Both the position numbers and the translations under genes were made by a program. The notes beneath the pieces were generated by a model. It had not been told where the DNA came from, made no database searches, and saw nothing but the letters and a program-made list of their open reading frames with translations. 58,510 bases of DNA from an uncultured Lachnospiraceae bacterium (GTDB lineage Bacteria; Bacillota; Clostridia; Lachnospirales; Lachnospiraceae): assembly GCA_910588885.1 (NCBI GenBank), contig CAJUSQ010000001.1, positions 1 to 58,510 on the forward strand. The letters are read 5' to 3'. Position 1 is the stretch's first letter, and every line of letters begins with the position of its first letter. Of this stretch, positions 31,610 to 41,036 are shown in pieces.

Positions 31610-33802
31610 TTACCGAACTTCTTTTAAATGCACCGACCAGGCCATATATTCATTCTTCATCTGAGGAACCGGGATTCCGGCATGCATCAAGGCTCCCCCG
31701 GTGTACTGCTGATCCGTCCCTTCCATCCGGTAAAGCGCCTGTTCCTTTAATCCTTTCAGGAACACATAATGCACCGGCGGATTGAACATGGTATCGGTAG
31801 TTACCGCCTGAAGCAGGGCCTCTGTCCCATCCTCATTCACAAATTCCCAGGCCGTAAGGGCATTTTGCTGCCAGGGGCTGGTCAGCCGGAAATAACGGCC
31901 GTCCTGGATGAGCTTCCAGTATTTTTTGTAATCCTCAATTTGCAGACGCACCTGCTGCTTTTCTTCTTCGGTAATCAGATTCAAATCCAGCTCATAGCCA
32001 AAGCTTCCGGCCATCGCCACCACCGCTCTGGTCTCCAGGGGCGTCGTCCGCCCGGTCTGATGGTTCGGCACTGCCGAAACATGGGAGCCCACCGTCGAAA
32101 TGGGGTAGCAGAAGGAGGTGCCGTACTGGATCTTCAGCCGTGCAATAGCATCGGAATTGTCGCTGCACCAGATTTGGGGCGTATAATACAGCATTCCGGC
32201 ATCAAACCGTCCCCCGCCTCCGGCACAGCCTTCGATCAGCAAATCCGGGAACCTGGTTAAGAGCCGTTCCAGGAAATCGTAAATTCCCAGCACGTATTTG
32301 TGGATAATCGCCCCCTGGTTCTGCTCCGCTGCCCCGGCGGAATAGACATCCGTCAGATGGCGGTTCATGTCCATCTTAATATAGGTAACGCCTGCTTCTT
32401 CAATCACTTCGGCGATTTGTGTAAAAATGTAATCCACCACTTCTTTTCTGGAAAAATCCAGTACCAGCTGATAACGGCCCCGTACCGGCTCCCTTCCGGG
32501 AATTACAAAGGCCCAGTCCGGATGCTCCTGGTAAAGGCGGCTGTCCTCCGACACCATTTCCGGCTCAATCCATAAGCCGAACTCCATTCCCAGGGCCCGT
32601 ATTTCTTCTGCCGTCTGGGAAAGCTTCCCGCCCAGCTTCTCTTCATTGACAAACCAGTCTCCCAGCCCGGAAAAATCATTGTCCCGTTTGCCGAACCAGC
32701 CGTCGTCCAAAACCAGCATTTCCACTCCCAGTTTGGCTGCTTCCCTGGCAATGTCTACGATTTTTTCCCCGTTAAAATCAAAATATGCCGTCTCCCAGCT
32801 GTTAATCAGAATCGGCCTGCGGATGTCCCGCCATTTTCCCCGGCAGACATGACGGCGGATCAGCTCATGGAAATTGGCCGAAAGCTTTGAAAATCCATTG
32901 TCGGAAAAGCTCATAGCCGCTTCCGGCGTCCAGAATTCCTGGCCCGGCTCCAGCTTCCAGGAAAACAATTCGTCGGACATGCCAAGGAGGAACCGCACCT
33001 GTTCATACTGGTCACAGGCAGTTTCCCCTTTAAAATTGCCGCTGTAAAGCAGTGCGGCGCCATAACAGGAACCGAATTCTTCGGTTGCGGACCTGTCTGC
33101 AAGAATCAAAAAAGGATTCTGCTGGTGGCTGGAAGCGCCCCGGCGGCTCCCAAACACCTGTTCTCCATGAAATACCGTATTCCGTTCTACATTCCGTTCC
33201 ATGCCGTGCCTGCCATGAAAATGGAGAATATCATACGTCCCGTTCATAAAATCCAGAGCCATACTGGCCGCTTTTTGAACGGAAACCGCGGCCGCCCCCT
33301 CATTGCAGACCCGAACCGCCCGGGTAATCACATCCAGCTTCGGCAGGACGCCGTAATAAAGCTTCACCCGAACCCCGCTTCCTGCGTCTGCCAGGGTCAA
33401 AATTAGAGTTTCCGCTTCTTCTTCCTCTTCGTAGACGGCCGGAAGCCCAGGAATGGCGTATTTCCCTTTTACCACCTGATTGGATTCATAGCGCAGATCC
33501 GCACTGAAGGTGCCGTCTGCATTCTGCAGGACAAATGCCGGACTGCGATAGTCCCCATTTCCGCAGGAAGGATATTCCTGCGGCAGCGCATCCATGGAAT
33601 AGGTGCGGTCTTCCCCTGCGTCGTAGGGATTTCCGGAAAATCCGCGGTCATAATAGGTCAAAAGATACCGGAAATCCCCTTCACAGCGGTTGCCATAATA
33701 CAGATGCAGCAGCTGGCCGTATTTTCCCACCGCCATCTGGTAGGTGGTATGCGTCGTATGAAGTGAAAAAATCTGATTTTCTTTGTCAATGATAATTGCC
33801 AT
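31610..33802 (-). CDS. GH36 alpha-galactosidase
   Basis: A 730-residue intracellular alpha-galactosidase (raffinose-type or galactomannan oligosaccharides). Family motifs are an N-terminal beta-supersandwich with YYDRGFSGNPYDAGEDRTYS, the barrel motif LVLDDGWFGKRD, the nucleophile region YIKMDMNRHLTD with its Asp, and the acid/base region WCSDNSDAIARLKIQYGT. The length equals that of other clostridial GH36 enzymes. The start follows GAGGG with eight bases spacing, and a TTGCGT-17-TATAAT promoter lies 105 bp upstream. It is divergent from the LytTR two-component genes, though nothing shows that they regulate it. Confidence 0.94.
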   Translation of the reverse strand: MAIIIDKENQIFSLHTTHTTYQMAVGKYGQLLHLYYGNRCEGDFRYLLTYYDRGFSGNPYDAGEDRTYSMDALPQEYPSCGNGDYRSPAFVLQNADGTFSADLRYESNQVVKGKYAIPGLPAVYEEEEEAETLILTLADAGSGVRVKLYYGVLPKLDVITRAVRVCNEGAAAVSVQKAASMALDFMNGTYDILHFHGRHGMERNVERNTVFHGEQVFGSRRGASSHQQNPFLILADRSATEEFGSCYGAALLYSGNFKGETACDQYEQVRFLLGMSDELFSWKLEPGQEFWTPEAAMSFSDNGFSKLSANFHELIRRHVCRGKWRDIRRPILINSWETAYFDFNGEKIVDIAREAAKLGVEMLVLDDGWFGKRDNDFSGLGDWFVNEEKLGGKLSQTAEEIRALGMEFGLWIEPEMVSEDSRLYQEHPDWAFVIPGREPVRGRYQLVLDFSRKEVVDYIFTQIAEVIEEAGVTYIKMDMNRHLTDVYSAGAAEQNQGAIIHKYVLGIYDFLERLLTRFPDLLIEGCAGGGGRFDAGMLYYTPQIWCSDNSDAIARLKIQYGTSFCYPISTVGSHVSAVPNHQTGRTTPLETRAVVAMAGSFGYELDLNLITEEEKQQVRLQIEDYKKYWKLIQDGRYFRLTSPWQQNALTAWEFVNEDGTEALLQAVTTDTMFNPPVHYVFLKGLKEQALYRMEGTDQQYTGGALMHAGIPVPQMKNEYMAWSVHLKEVR

Positions 33803-33907
33803 TGATTTCTCCCTCTTTCTATAAATGATTGTTCCTGTACAAGTTCTTTTACTGCTCCCAAAGGGGATTTGTTAATTATTTCACGTTTTTCCATTTCTAT
33901 CTTTCCT

Positions 33908-33936
33908 ATTATAATCGCTTTCCATACCGGACGCAA
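33908..33936 (-). promoter_or_regulatory. promoter of the GH36 gene
   Basis: TTGCGT (33931-33936) and TATAAT (33908-33913) on the minus strand have 17-nt spacing. The predicted start near 33901 gives a 98-nt leader. Confidence 0.65.
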
Positions 33937-33978
33937 TATGTAAAATCAAAAACAAAATCCGGGTTCCCGCCCAAAGCC

Positions 33979-34050
33979 GATTCAAAAACCTACTTGAATA
34001 CAGGTGCAACATCCCATATAATAGGTTTTGAATCAAATGATCGGATCATT
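33979..34050 (+). promoter_or_regulatory. promoter of the LytTR system enclosed by inverted repeats
   Basis: TTGAAT (33994-33999) and TATAAT (34017-34022) are 17 nt apart, with the start predicted near 34029. Arms GATTCAAAAACCTA (33979-33992) and TAGGTTTTGAATC (34022-34034) are inverted repeats differing by one A, and they bracket the -35 and -10. A second palindrome, AATGATC-G-GATCATT, lies at 34036-34050 in the leader. Both look like operator sites. Confidence 0.6.
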
Positions 34051-34067
34051 ATATCAGGAGACACGCT

Positions 34068-34778
34068 ATGATACATATTGCCATTTGTGACGATGAGAAG
34101 GAGTTTGCCGCATACCTAAGCGGATTGATCAACCGGTACGCTGCAGATACTGGGGAGGAAATAAAAGTAAGCCTTTATTATGACGGCATGGGGCTGACGG
34201 AGCGGTACGATCCCTCCATTGACCTGATTTTCCTGGACATTCAGATGCGGCTTTTAGACGGCCTGCACACGGCCGGGCATATCCGGAAGCTGGATGAAAA
34301 GGTGGGCATCATTTTTTTAACCACCCTCACTCAGTACGGTCTGGAAGGCTATCAATACCAGGCCGCCAATTACATTATCAAGCCCATCAAATATGTGCGT
34401 CTGAAAGCAGAGCTGGATCAATGGCTGAAAAAGCACCGCAAGGAGGACAATCCTTCCATTGTGGTTTCCAATGATACCGGAAAATACAAAATTTTTCTAA
34501 ACTCCCTCCGTTATGTGGAAACCTTTAACCGCAATCTGCTGCTGCATACGGAACAGGAAAATATCATTTGCTACAAGAGCATGAAGGAGCTGGAAGGAAT
34601 TTTAAGCCGCCAAGGATTCGTCCGCTGCCACTCCAGCTATCTTGTAAATCTTTACTATGTCAAGGGCGTACGGAAGCTGGAAATCGAACTGATTACCGGA
34701 GAAAAAATTCCCATCAGCCAGCCAAAGCGCAAGGAATTTATGGAACAAATCGCCGGATACTGGGGAGAGCTGTTATGA
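34068..34778 (+). CDS. LytTR-family response regulator (AgrA/VirR-like)
   Basis: A 236-residue regulator. The receiver domain (HIAICDDEKEFAAYL) has its phospho-acceptor Asp in IDLIFLDIQMRLLDG. The C-terminal LytTR DNA-binding domain (about residues 135-230) ends with RCHSSYLVNLYYVKGVRKLE and KIPISQPKRKEF. LytTR regulators control bacteriocins, virulence factors and peptide signalling. It overlaps the kinase gene downstream by the ATGA arrangement. It starts after AGGAG. No signal-peptide gene or AgrB processing protein was found nearby, so the input is unknown. Confidence 0.92.
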   Translation: MIHIAICDDEKEFAAYLSGLINRYAADTGEEIKVSLYYDGMGLTERYDPSIDLIFLDIQMRLLDGLHTAGHIRKLDEKVGIIFLTTLTQYGLEGYQYQAANYIIKPIKYVRLKAELDQWLKKHRKEDNPSIVVSNDTGKYKIFLNSLRYVETFNRNLLLHTEQENIICYKSMKELEGILSRQGFVRCHSSYLVNLYYVKGVRKLEIELITGEKIPISQPKRKEFMEQIAGYWGELL

Positions 34779-36082
34779 TTAGGGTTTTGGATCTTCTTTC
34801 TTTTTTCATAGACTGGGGCTACTGTTTCGTGTTTTTTTGGATACTCCATTCCTTTCTGCCCCTGCGTAAAAGCTGGCCGGTACGCATTCTGGCCTTTTTG
34901 CTGAGCGGTATTATAGCCTCGGTTGTTATATATTCCAATGACCTTCCCAACCTGCTGGGCGCGCTCCTGGGTTTTTCTGCCTACATTGCCGTGTTCCATC
35001 AGGGACATTGGGCCAGGAAGCTCACTGCCATATTGGTTTTTTATCCCGCTTTGATCGCCATAAATTACCTGACGCAGGATATCGGAAGCCGCTGCTTTTT
35101 TTCCTTCACCGGGCTGCAGGGCGTTTCACTCCGGAACTGGACCCGGGAACAATTGCTTATCAGCACTTTATTCCACACCATTTCCCTGCTGCTGAGGCTT
35201 TTATTCTGGTTTTTTTCCTGGCAGTTTTTAAGGAAATATCTTCTTCAGATTACTTCCAATCTTACCGTAAAAATGTGGTTTGTGGTAGATATTCTGATGC
35301 TGGCATCCTTTGTGGCTATTTTTACCATCATCTATTTTATGCCGGAAAATCCCTGGATCGTCTATCCCATCTGCGGAGCCTCCATCTTTTCCAGCTTCGG
35401 CTGCCTGTATCTGGCTTCCTATATCTGCACCTCCCTTCGGACTGCGTACCATGCCCAGGAATTGGAGCGGAAACAGGACTACTACCAGGAACGGCTTCAG
35501 GAGGAAGAACGGGTACGCAGCATTTATCACGATCTGAAGAACCATTTGCTGCTGCTTTCTGCCCAGACGCAGCCAAAAGAAGACCTCCAAAACTCCATTC
35601 AGGGCCTTAAGAACCAGATACGGGAATATGAAAACTACTATCACACCGGAAACGAATTTCTGGATATCATCATTCAGGACAAGGCCAGGGCAGCCCAGGC
35701 CAGGAACATCGACTTCAGCGCCGTTATTTCTCTGAGAGACGGAGCATTCTTAGAGCCCTTCGATATCAGTACGATTTTCGGCAATGCGCTGGATAATGCC
35801 ATCGAAGCCAGTGAAAAGCTACCGGAGGACCGGCGGCTGATCACGGTAAAAGCAGCCAGAATCCGGGATCTTTTGATGATTACCGTGAAAAATAATACCC
35901 TGCCCCAGGCTTCCATTCCCCGGGGCACCACCAAAAGTAATCCCTTCGTCCATGGTTTCGGCCTTTCCAATCTGAAGAATGCGGTACAAAAATACGAGGG
36001 ACAATGCAGCTTGAAGGCAGAGGACGGCGTATTTACCCTAAAGATTGCCATTCCAATCCCGGATCCTTCAAACACACGTTAA
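34775..36082 (+). CDS. GHKL-domain sensor histidine kinase (AgrC/VirS-like)
   Basis: A 435-residue kinase. Six or seven N-terminal membrane spans fill residues 1-220, as in AgrC-type receptors of peptide signals. The cytoplasmic part has the phospho-acceptor motif SIYHDLKNHLLLL and a GHKL ATPase domain with FGNALDNAIEASEK and a late GFGLSNLKNAV. The ATG lies inside the stop of the regulator gene (ATGA), so the two are coupled. A much longer open frame starting at 34568 overlaps the regulator and was rejected. Confidence 0.9.
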   Translation: MIRVLDLLSFFIDWGYCFVFFWILHSFLPLRKSWPVRILAFLLSGIIASVVIYSNDLPNLLGALLGFSAYIAVFHQGHWARKLTAILVFYPALIAINYLTQDIGSRCFFSFTGLQGVSLRNWTREQLLISTLFHTISLLLRLLFWFFSWQFLRKYLLQITSNLTVKMWFVVDILMLASFVAIFTIIYFMPENPWIVYPICGASIFSSFGCLYLASYICTSLRTAYHAQELERKQDYYQERLQEEERVRSIYHDLKNHLLLLSAQTQPKEDLQNSIQGLKNQIREYENYYHTGNEFLDIIIQDKARAAQARNIDFSAVISLRDGAFLEPFDISTIFGNALDNAIEASEKLPEDRRLITVKAARIRDLLMITVKNNTLPQASIPRGTTKSNPFVHGFGLSNLKNAVQKYEGQCSLKAEDGVFTLKIAIPIPDPSNTR

Positions 36083-36095
36083 TGGAGTGTACAAA

Positions 36096-36137
36096 AAATC
36101 TGCTGACACATTATATTCCTTACGTGTCAGCAGATTT
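36096..36137. terminator. intrinsic terminator between convergent genes
   Basis: A perfect 14-bp stem (AAATCTGCTGACAC with its complement at 36124-36137) has a 14-nt loop. On the minus strand a T run follows, so it terminates the lipoprotein gene; it may also serve the kinase gene on the plus strand. Confidence 0.8.
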
Positions 36138-36175
36138 CAAAACTCTCAATATTATATTATTTTATCTTTTCTTCT

Positions 36176-37213
36176 CTATTCTGACTTGCTCTCCGAATCC
36201 GTCTCTTCCTGAGCCGGAGCTCCAAACAGCTTGTCAAACTTTACCTTTGCCCAATTGGACTCATTGATTTCATAGGTGGCTGCTTCTTTGTAGCCGTCGC
36301 AGATCCCGTTATAATATTCGGTCTTCTTCTGCTCCGTCAGGGATTCCTTCTTTTCCGCCGTCTTCTCCTCGTCCAGCTCGCTGTCTAAACGAATCACATA
36401 GAAATAACTGTCCGTGGTAATCAGATCCGAAACTTCTCCCTCTTTCAGTGCATCCGCCGCTTTGATTACCGCTTCATCCATGCTGGTCTCGTCCTTCCCG
36501 TAGGAATAAGTAGAAACCGTATATTCATTCTTTTCCGCCGTTCCTTCAAAGTCTTCTTTGGCTGCGGCAGCCGCTTCTTTCATGGCTGCGGCCAAAGCCG
36601 TCTTCTCTTCCTCGGTGTAATCTGTCGAATTTCCTTCGCTGTCCGTCTTGCTGGTAGCAGAAACCCTAAAGTAGCTGAACGTCCGCTGGGCTGCTTCTTC
36701 GTCGGTCACTTCCACCTCTGCTTCCGCTGTGATGGCCGTCCGCATCTTCTGCTGTATCGTGTATAGGCGCAGCAATTCCTGGGCATATTCTTCGGTGGCT
36801 CCCATCTGCTTCACGGCCTTTTCGGAATTGTCCGCCAGAAACTGCTTGGCCGCTTCCTTCATGGCCTCCGTTTCTTCTTCACTGATCTCCACCTGATAAT
36901 CGGCCATATGCTCTTCCAGCAGGTACAGCAGCTCCAGATTGTCTGCAATGCTCTTCTTGGTGCTGTCCTCCATGGTCATCCCTTCGGAAACCTCCTGGCT
37001 CCAATAATCCGTACCGAAATAGCTTACATACATGGGATCATAGGAAGCCTGCTGGAACTTTGCCATAAAATTCATAAAACCCAGGGAAATTTCCTTTCCG
37101 TTCAAAGTTGCCCCAACCGCATTTGCATCTATGGTGCTCCCGCATCCGGTCAGCGCAATGGAACAGGCCATCGCTGCCGCCGCCAAACAGCTCGTTAACT
37201 TTTTCACATTCAT
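36176..37213 (-). CDS. SurA/PrsA-like peptidyl-prolyl isomerase lipoprotein
   Basis: A 345-residue extracytoplasmic lipoprotein. The signal peptide ends in LTGC with Cys24 as lipid site. A SurA_N-like helical region follows (about residues 35-150). Then comes a parvulin-like segment around 160-290 (TFSYFRVSATSKT, later KEGEVSDLITTDSYFYVIRL), typical of foldases that help exported proteins fold. The C-terminus is Glu/Ser-rich. It lies downstream of mfd on the same strand with a 188-bp gap holding a palindromic repeat. Isomerase activity is inferred, since parvulin active-site residues are not clearly conserved. Confidence 0.78.
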   Translation of the reverse strand: MNVKKLTSCLAAAAMACSIALTGCGSTIDANAVGATLNGKEISLGFMNFMAKFQQASYDPMYVSYFGTDYWSQEVSEGMTMEDSTKKSIADNLELLYLLEEHMADYQVEISEEETEAMKEAAKQFLADNSEKAVKQMGATEEYAQELLRLYTIQQKMRTAITAEAEVEVTDEEAAQRTFSYFRVSATSKTDSEGNSTDYTEEEKTALAAAMKEAAAAAKEDFEGTAEKNEYTVSTYSYGKDETSMDEAVIKAADALKEGEVSDLITTDSYFYVIRLDSELDEEKTAEKKESLTEQKKTEYYNGICDGYKEAATYEINESNWAKVKFDKLFGAPAQEETDSESKSE

Positions 37214-37324
37214 AAAAGATTCCTCCGTATCTCTTGTCTTATGCCCAATGCTTTTCCATTATAGTGCTTTTTTTCAGGCTCCGCAAGGGGTTTAACAGTT
37301 TTTTCACAGAAAAGCTTCCGGATT

Positions 37325-37383
37325 GTTACTGTATTAGCCTGCGGCCGTGCAGCGCAGTGCACTGCGCAGGAGTGAACAGTAAC
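37325..37383. repeat. palindromic repeat element between mfd and the PPIase gene
   Basis: Ends GTTACTGT (37325-37332) and ACAGTAAC (37376-37383) are perfect inverted repeats. Inside lies a 16-bp perfect palindrome, GCGCAGTGCACTGCGC (37352-37367), plus an alternative pair CCTGCG/CGCAGG. The same ends occur at 43380-43412, which suggests a dispersed element. Confidence 0.7.
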
Positions 37384-37401
37384 TACGGATTGCTGCATTC
37401 A

Positions 37402-40400
37402 TCATGTATCGGTCAGCAGGATTTCCCCCTTTTCCAGCACCGTGCAGATTACCTCCTGTACCGGAACGGTTTTCGTGCCGGAATTCCGGTTCATCCGGAA
37501 CGTAAAGCAGGGGGCTTTGGCATCTGCCGTAAAAACCAGGGCGCCGTAGAATCCTTCCACAAATTCCGGAATTCGTGCCGCATTGATACGGGCTTTTTCG
37601 TAAAGGGCAAATCGAATGTCAGTTCCTTTCTGAATGATATCCGTAAAGTAGAGCTGGTGAGCCCGGGACTTCATCCGGGCAATCAGAAGCAGGTTCTGGA
37701 CGGATTTGGGCGGTTCCCCAAAACGGTCAATCAGCTCTTCCAGCATCTCTTCGCTCTCCTCCTCCGTTTCAATTCCTGCAATCCGCTTATAAATATCCAG
37801 CTTATGGTACTCGTTGGGAATATACTTGGGCGGGATGAACGCATCCATTTTAATATCAATGGTGGTTTCAAACTGCTCCTTGGGTGTTTCCCCCTTTAAG
37901 GTCTTAACCGCCTCATTCAGCATTTTACAGTATAAATCATAGCCCACCGCTTCCATATGGCCATGCTGCTGGGCGCCTAAAAGATTCCCGGCCCCTCTTA
38001 GCTCCAGATCCCGCATGGCAATTTTAAAGCCGCTTCCCAATTCCGTAAATTCCTTGATGGCCGCCAATCGTTTTTCCGCAATCTCCTTCAGCAGCTTGTT
38101 GCGTCGGTACATCAAAAAGGCATACGCCGTACGGTTGGAACGGCCCACCCGGCCCCGCAGCTGATAGAGCTGGGAAAGCCCCAGATTGTCGGCGTCATGG
38201 ATAATCATGGTATTGACGTTGGAAATATCCAGGCCCGTTTCGATAATCGTGGTGGACACCAGTACGTCAATTTCCCCATTGATAAAATCGTACATGATCT
38301 TTTCCAGTTCCCGTTCCTTCATCTGCCCGTGGGCAAAAGCCACATTTGCATCCGGCGCCAGAGATGCAACCTTTGCCGTTACATCCTCGATTTGGTTCAC
38401 CCGATTGAACACGTAATAGACCTGGCCTCCCCGGGCCATTTCCCGATGGATGGCCTCCCGTACGGTTTCCTCGTTGTATTCCGTCACATAAGTCTGAATC
38501 GGCATCCGGTCCATGGGGGGCTCTTCCAGCACGCTCATATCCCGAATCCCGATCAGGCTCATATGCAGCGTCCGTGGAATCGGGGTGGCCGTCAGGGTCA
38601 GCACGTCCACATTCTGCTTCATTTGCTTGATTTTTTCCTTATGGGCAACCCCGAACCTCTGTTCTTCATCTACGATCAAAAGCCCCAAATCCTTAAAAAC
38701 CACATCTTTTGACAATACCCGATGGGTTCCGATCACAATATCCACAATCCCTTTTCTCAAATCCTCTGCGGTTTTCTTCATCTGAGCCGTGGTGCAGAAG
38801 CGGCACATCAGATCCACCCGTACCGGAAAATCCTTCATCCGCTGGGCAAAGGTATTGTAGTGCTGCTGGGCCAGAATCGTAGTGGGCACCAGATATACCA
38901 CCTGTTTCCCTTCCTGAATTGCTTTAAAAGCAGCCCGGATGGCAATTTCCGTCTTGCCGTAGCCCACGTCCCCGCAGATCAGCCGGTCCATGATCTTGGT
39001 GCTCTCCATATCCCGTTTGGTGGCTTCGATGGCCAGTACCTGATCCTCTGTCTCTTCAAAGGGGAACAGTTCTTCAAATTCCTTCTGCCAAACCGTGTCC
39101 GGGCCGTAAACGAAGCCCTCCTTGTTCTGTCTGGCCGCATAGAGTTCCACCAGCTCCCGGGCGATTTCCTTTACCGCTCCCCGGACCCTGGTTTTGGTCT
39201 TATTCCATTCCTGTCCGCCCAATCGGTTCAGCCGGGGCTTTTTGGCATCCGATCCGGCATACTTTTGAATCAGATCCAACTGGGTGGCCTGGATATACAG
39301 GTTCCCGCCCTTATCATATTCAATCTTGATATAATCTTTTACGGTATTATCAATTTCAACCTTTTCAATGCCCCGGTAAATCCCCAGGCCGTGGTTCTCG
39401 TGCACCACATAGTCCCCGATTTTTAACTCCGTAAAATCCCGGATCTTCTCGCCCTCATAAACCCGCCGCTTTTTCTTCTTCTTTTTCTCGGCCCCAAAAA
39501 TATCGCTTTCGGAAATCACCACAAACTGCAGCTGGGGATATTCAAAACCACGTTTTAATTTTCCATAAACCACCATGATTTCCCCGGCCTTGACGGAATG
39601 CTCATAGTCCTCCGTGTAAAAGCTGCTAAGGCCCTCCTGCTGCAAATCCTGGGCAAGGCGCATGGCCCTGGTGCGGGAACCGGACAGCAGAAGCACCCGG
39701 CTTCCGGTCCTTTTGTACTGCTTCAGATCCTTCACCAGAAGCTCAAAGCTGCTGTTATAGGGGTTCACCGTCCGGCCTGAAATATAAAATTTAGATTTAA
39801 TTTCCAGTTCATTATTTGTTAAATCTAAAGTTGATAAAGCAATACAACGCCGTCTTTGCAGGTATGCAGCCACTTCCTCCTCCGAAGCCAGCGCTTCCAT
39901 CTGGCCGGGCAGGATATAGCCTTTTTCCAACCGATGCTGCATACTCTCCGAAAATTCTTCCCGGGTTACGCGTCCCCGTTCCAGGCACCGTGCCGGTTCA
40001 TCCAGAAAAACCAACGTCTCTTCCGCCGGGAAATAATCCAGCAGGGACACGGTTTCCGAGAAAAAATAAGGCAGAAAGCTTTCCGCCTGGGCCGTCCTTT
40101 GCATTGTCAGCAGCTCTTCCCGCAGGGCTTCCAGGGTGCTCTTGATCCGATGGGCCTCTTCGGTCTTCATTTCCTTCCGCAGCCGGCCGGACAACGCTTC
40201 CCCCTCCGCAGAAATCCGCTGTAATCCCTGTTTCAGAACCTTTTCCTCCAGGATTACCTCACAGGCCGGATAAATCCATACTTCCTCCAGATTTTCAATG
40301 GAACGCTGGCTGTCGGCCTCAAAGCTCCGGATGGAATCAATCTCATCCCCCCAGAGCTCAATCCGGACCGGATTCTCCTCGGTCAGGGGATAGATATCTA

Positions 40401-41004
40401 AAATCCCGCCCCGGACCGCAAACTGGCCGCTGGCTTCCACCTGGTAATTCCGCTCGTAGCCCAGCATTACAAACTGCGCTGCCGCCGCTTCCAGCTTCAA
40501 GGTGTCCCCTACCTGAAAATGTTTTCTGCTTTCTTTTATAACGGAAAGGGGAACCAGCTTATCCATCAGGGCGTCAAAGGTAGTAATGACCATGGGATGC
40601 TCCTGGGTCAGGATTGCTTTCACGGCTGCAAGCCGCTGGCCCGTCAGCAGGTTCCCCCGGATATCCGATTGATAAAATAAAATGTCCTTGGCCGGATAAT
40701 AGACCGCATCCTGCTGAAAAAAGCGGCAGTCCTCATAAAGCTCCCGTGCCTTCTGCTCGCTGAATGTGACAACAATTTTATGATACCGGCTTCCGATCCC
40801 GGAAGATGTCCCCGGCTCCTGCCGTTTTTGTGCATCAATTGCCGCGGCTTTTTTTTCCGGCCCGCAGCCGCAGGCACAGATCAAATGGGGCTTCTGGGAA
40901 TCAATGCACCCCGCCACCTGCCGGATGCCCGCTCCCTTCTTCAGATCCCCTTCCAAATCTTCAAAGTCTTTTAATTCCCATAAAGGGCGTGTGAATGCAT
41001 TCAT
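37402..41004 (-). CDS. mfd: transcription-repair coupling factor Mfd
   Basis: A DNA translocase that removes RNA polymerase stalled at lesions and recruits UvrA. It has 1200 residues, near the family norm. The UvrB-like N-terminal part is followed by the RNA-polymerase-interacting domain (about 530-600, KIGDYVVHENHGLGIYRGI). The RecG-like motor comes next, with Walker A GDVGYGKTEIAIRA, DEEQ box VDEEQRFG and motif RGRVGRS, and then the C-terminal TRCF domain. The ATG at 41004 has GAGGG at good spacing; an ATG four codons earlier has only a poorly spaced site. It lies 33 bp after the pth gene on the same strand. Confidence 0.96.
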   Translation of the reverse strand: MNAFTRPLWELKDFEDLEGDLKKGAGIRQVAGCIDSQKPHLICACGCGPEKKAAAIDAQKRQEPGTSSGIGSRYHKIVVTFSEQKARELYEDCRFFQQDAVYYPAKDILFYQSDIRGNLLTGQRLAAVKAILTQEHPMVITTFDALMDKLVPLSVIKESRKHFQVGDTLKLEAAAAQFVMLGYERNYQVEASGQFAVRGGILDIYPLTEENPVRIELWGDEIDSIRSFEADSQRSIENLEEVWIYPACEVILEEKVLKQGLQRISAEGEALSGRLRKEMKTEEAHRIKSTLEALREELLTMQRTAQAESFLPYFFSETVSLLDYFPAEETLVFLDEPARCLERGRVTREEFSESMQHRLEKGYILPGQMEALASEEEVAAYLQRRRCIALSTLDLTNNELEIKSKFYISGRTVNPYNSSFELLVKDLKQYKRTGSRVLLLSGSRTRAMRLAQDLQQEGLSSFYTEDYEHSVKAGEIMVVYGKLKRGFEYPQLQFVVISESDIFGAEKKKKKKRRVYEGEKIRDFTELKIGDYVVHENHGLGIYRGIEKVEIDNTVKDYIKIEYDKGGNLYIQATQLDLIQKYAGSDAKKPRLNRLGGQEWNKTKTRVRGAVKEIARELVELYAARQNKEGFVYGPDTVWQKEFEELFPFEETEDQVLAIEATKRDMESTKIMDRLICGDVGYGKTEIAIRAAFKAIQEGKQVVYLVPTTILAQQHYNTFAQRMKDFPVRVDLMCRFCTTAQMKKTAEDLRKGIVDIVIGTHRVLSKDVVFKDLGLLIVDEEQRFGVAHKEKIKQMKQNVDVLTLTATPIPRTLHMSLIGIRDMSVLEEPPMDRMPIQTYVTEYNEETVREAIHREMARGGQVYYVFNRVNQIEDVTAKVASLAPDANVAFAHGQMKERELEKIMYDFINGEIDVLVSTTIIETGLDISNVNTMIIHDADNLGLSQLYQLRGRVGRSNRTAYAFLMYRRNKLLKEIAEKRLAAIKEFTELGSGFKIAMRDLELRGAGNLLGAQQHGHMEAVGYDLYCKMLNEAVKTLKGETPKEQFETTIDIKMDAFIPPKYIPNEYHKLDIYKRIAGIETEEESEEMLEELIDRFGEPPKSVQNLLLIARMKSRAHQLYFTDIIQKGTDIRFALYEKARINAARIPEFVEGFYGALVFTADAKAPCFTFRMNRNSGTKTVPVQEVICTVLEKGEILLTDT

Positions 41005-41036
41005 GGTATCCCTCATATCTTTCCAGCCGACAAAAT

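Noticed and set aside
33658..33894. Small frame starting MEKREIINKSPLG upstream of the GH36 gene
   Set aside because: The predicted transcription start is only about seven bases before its ATG, so its ribosome-binding site would not be in the mRNA, and it runs far into the GH36 gene in another frame.
34568..34774. Longer start of the GHKL kinase
   Set aside because: It would overlap most of the LytTR domain of the regulator in another frame; the ATGA start at 34775 is standard for this pair.
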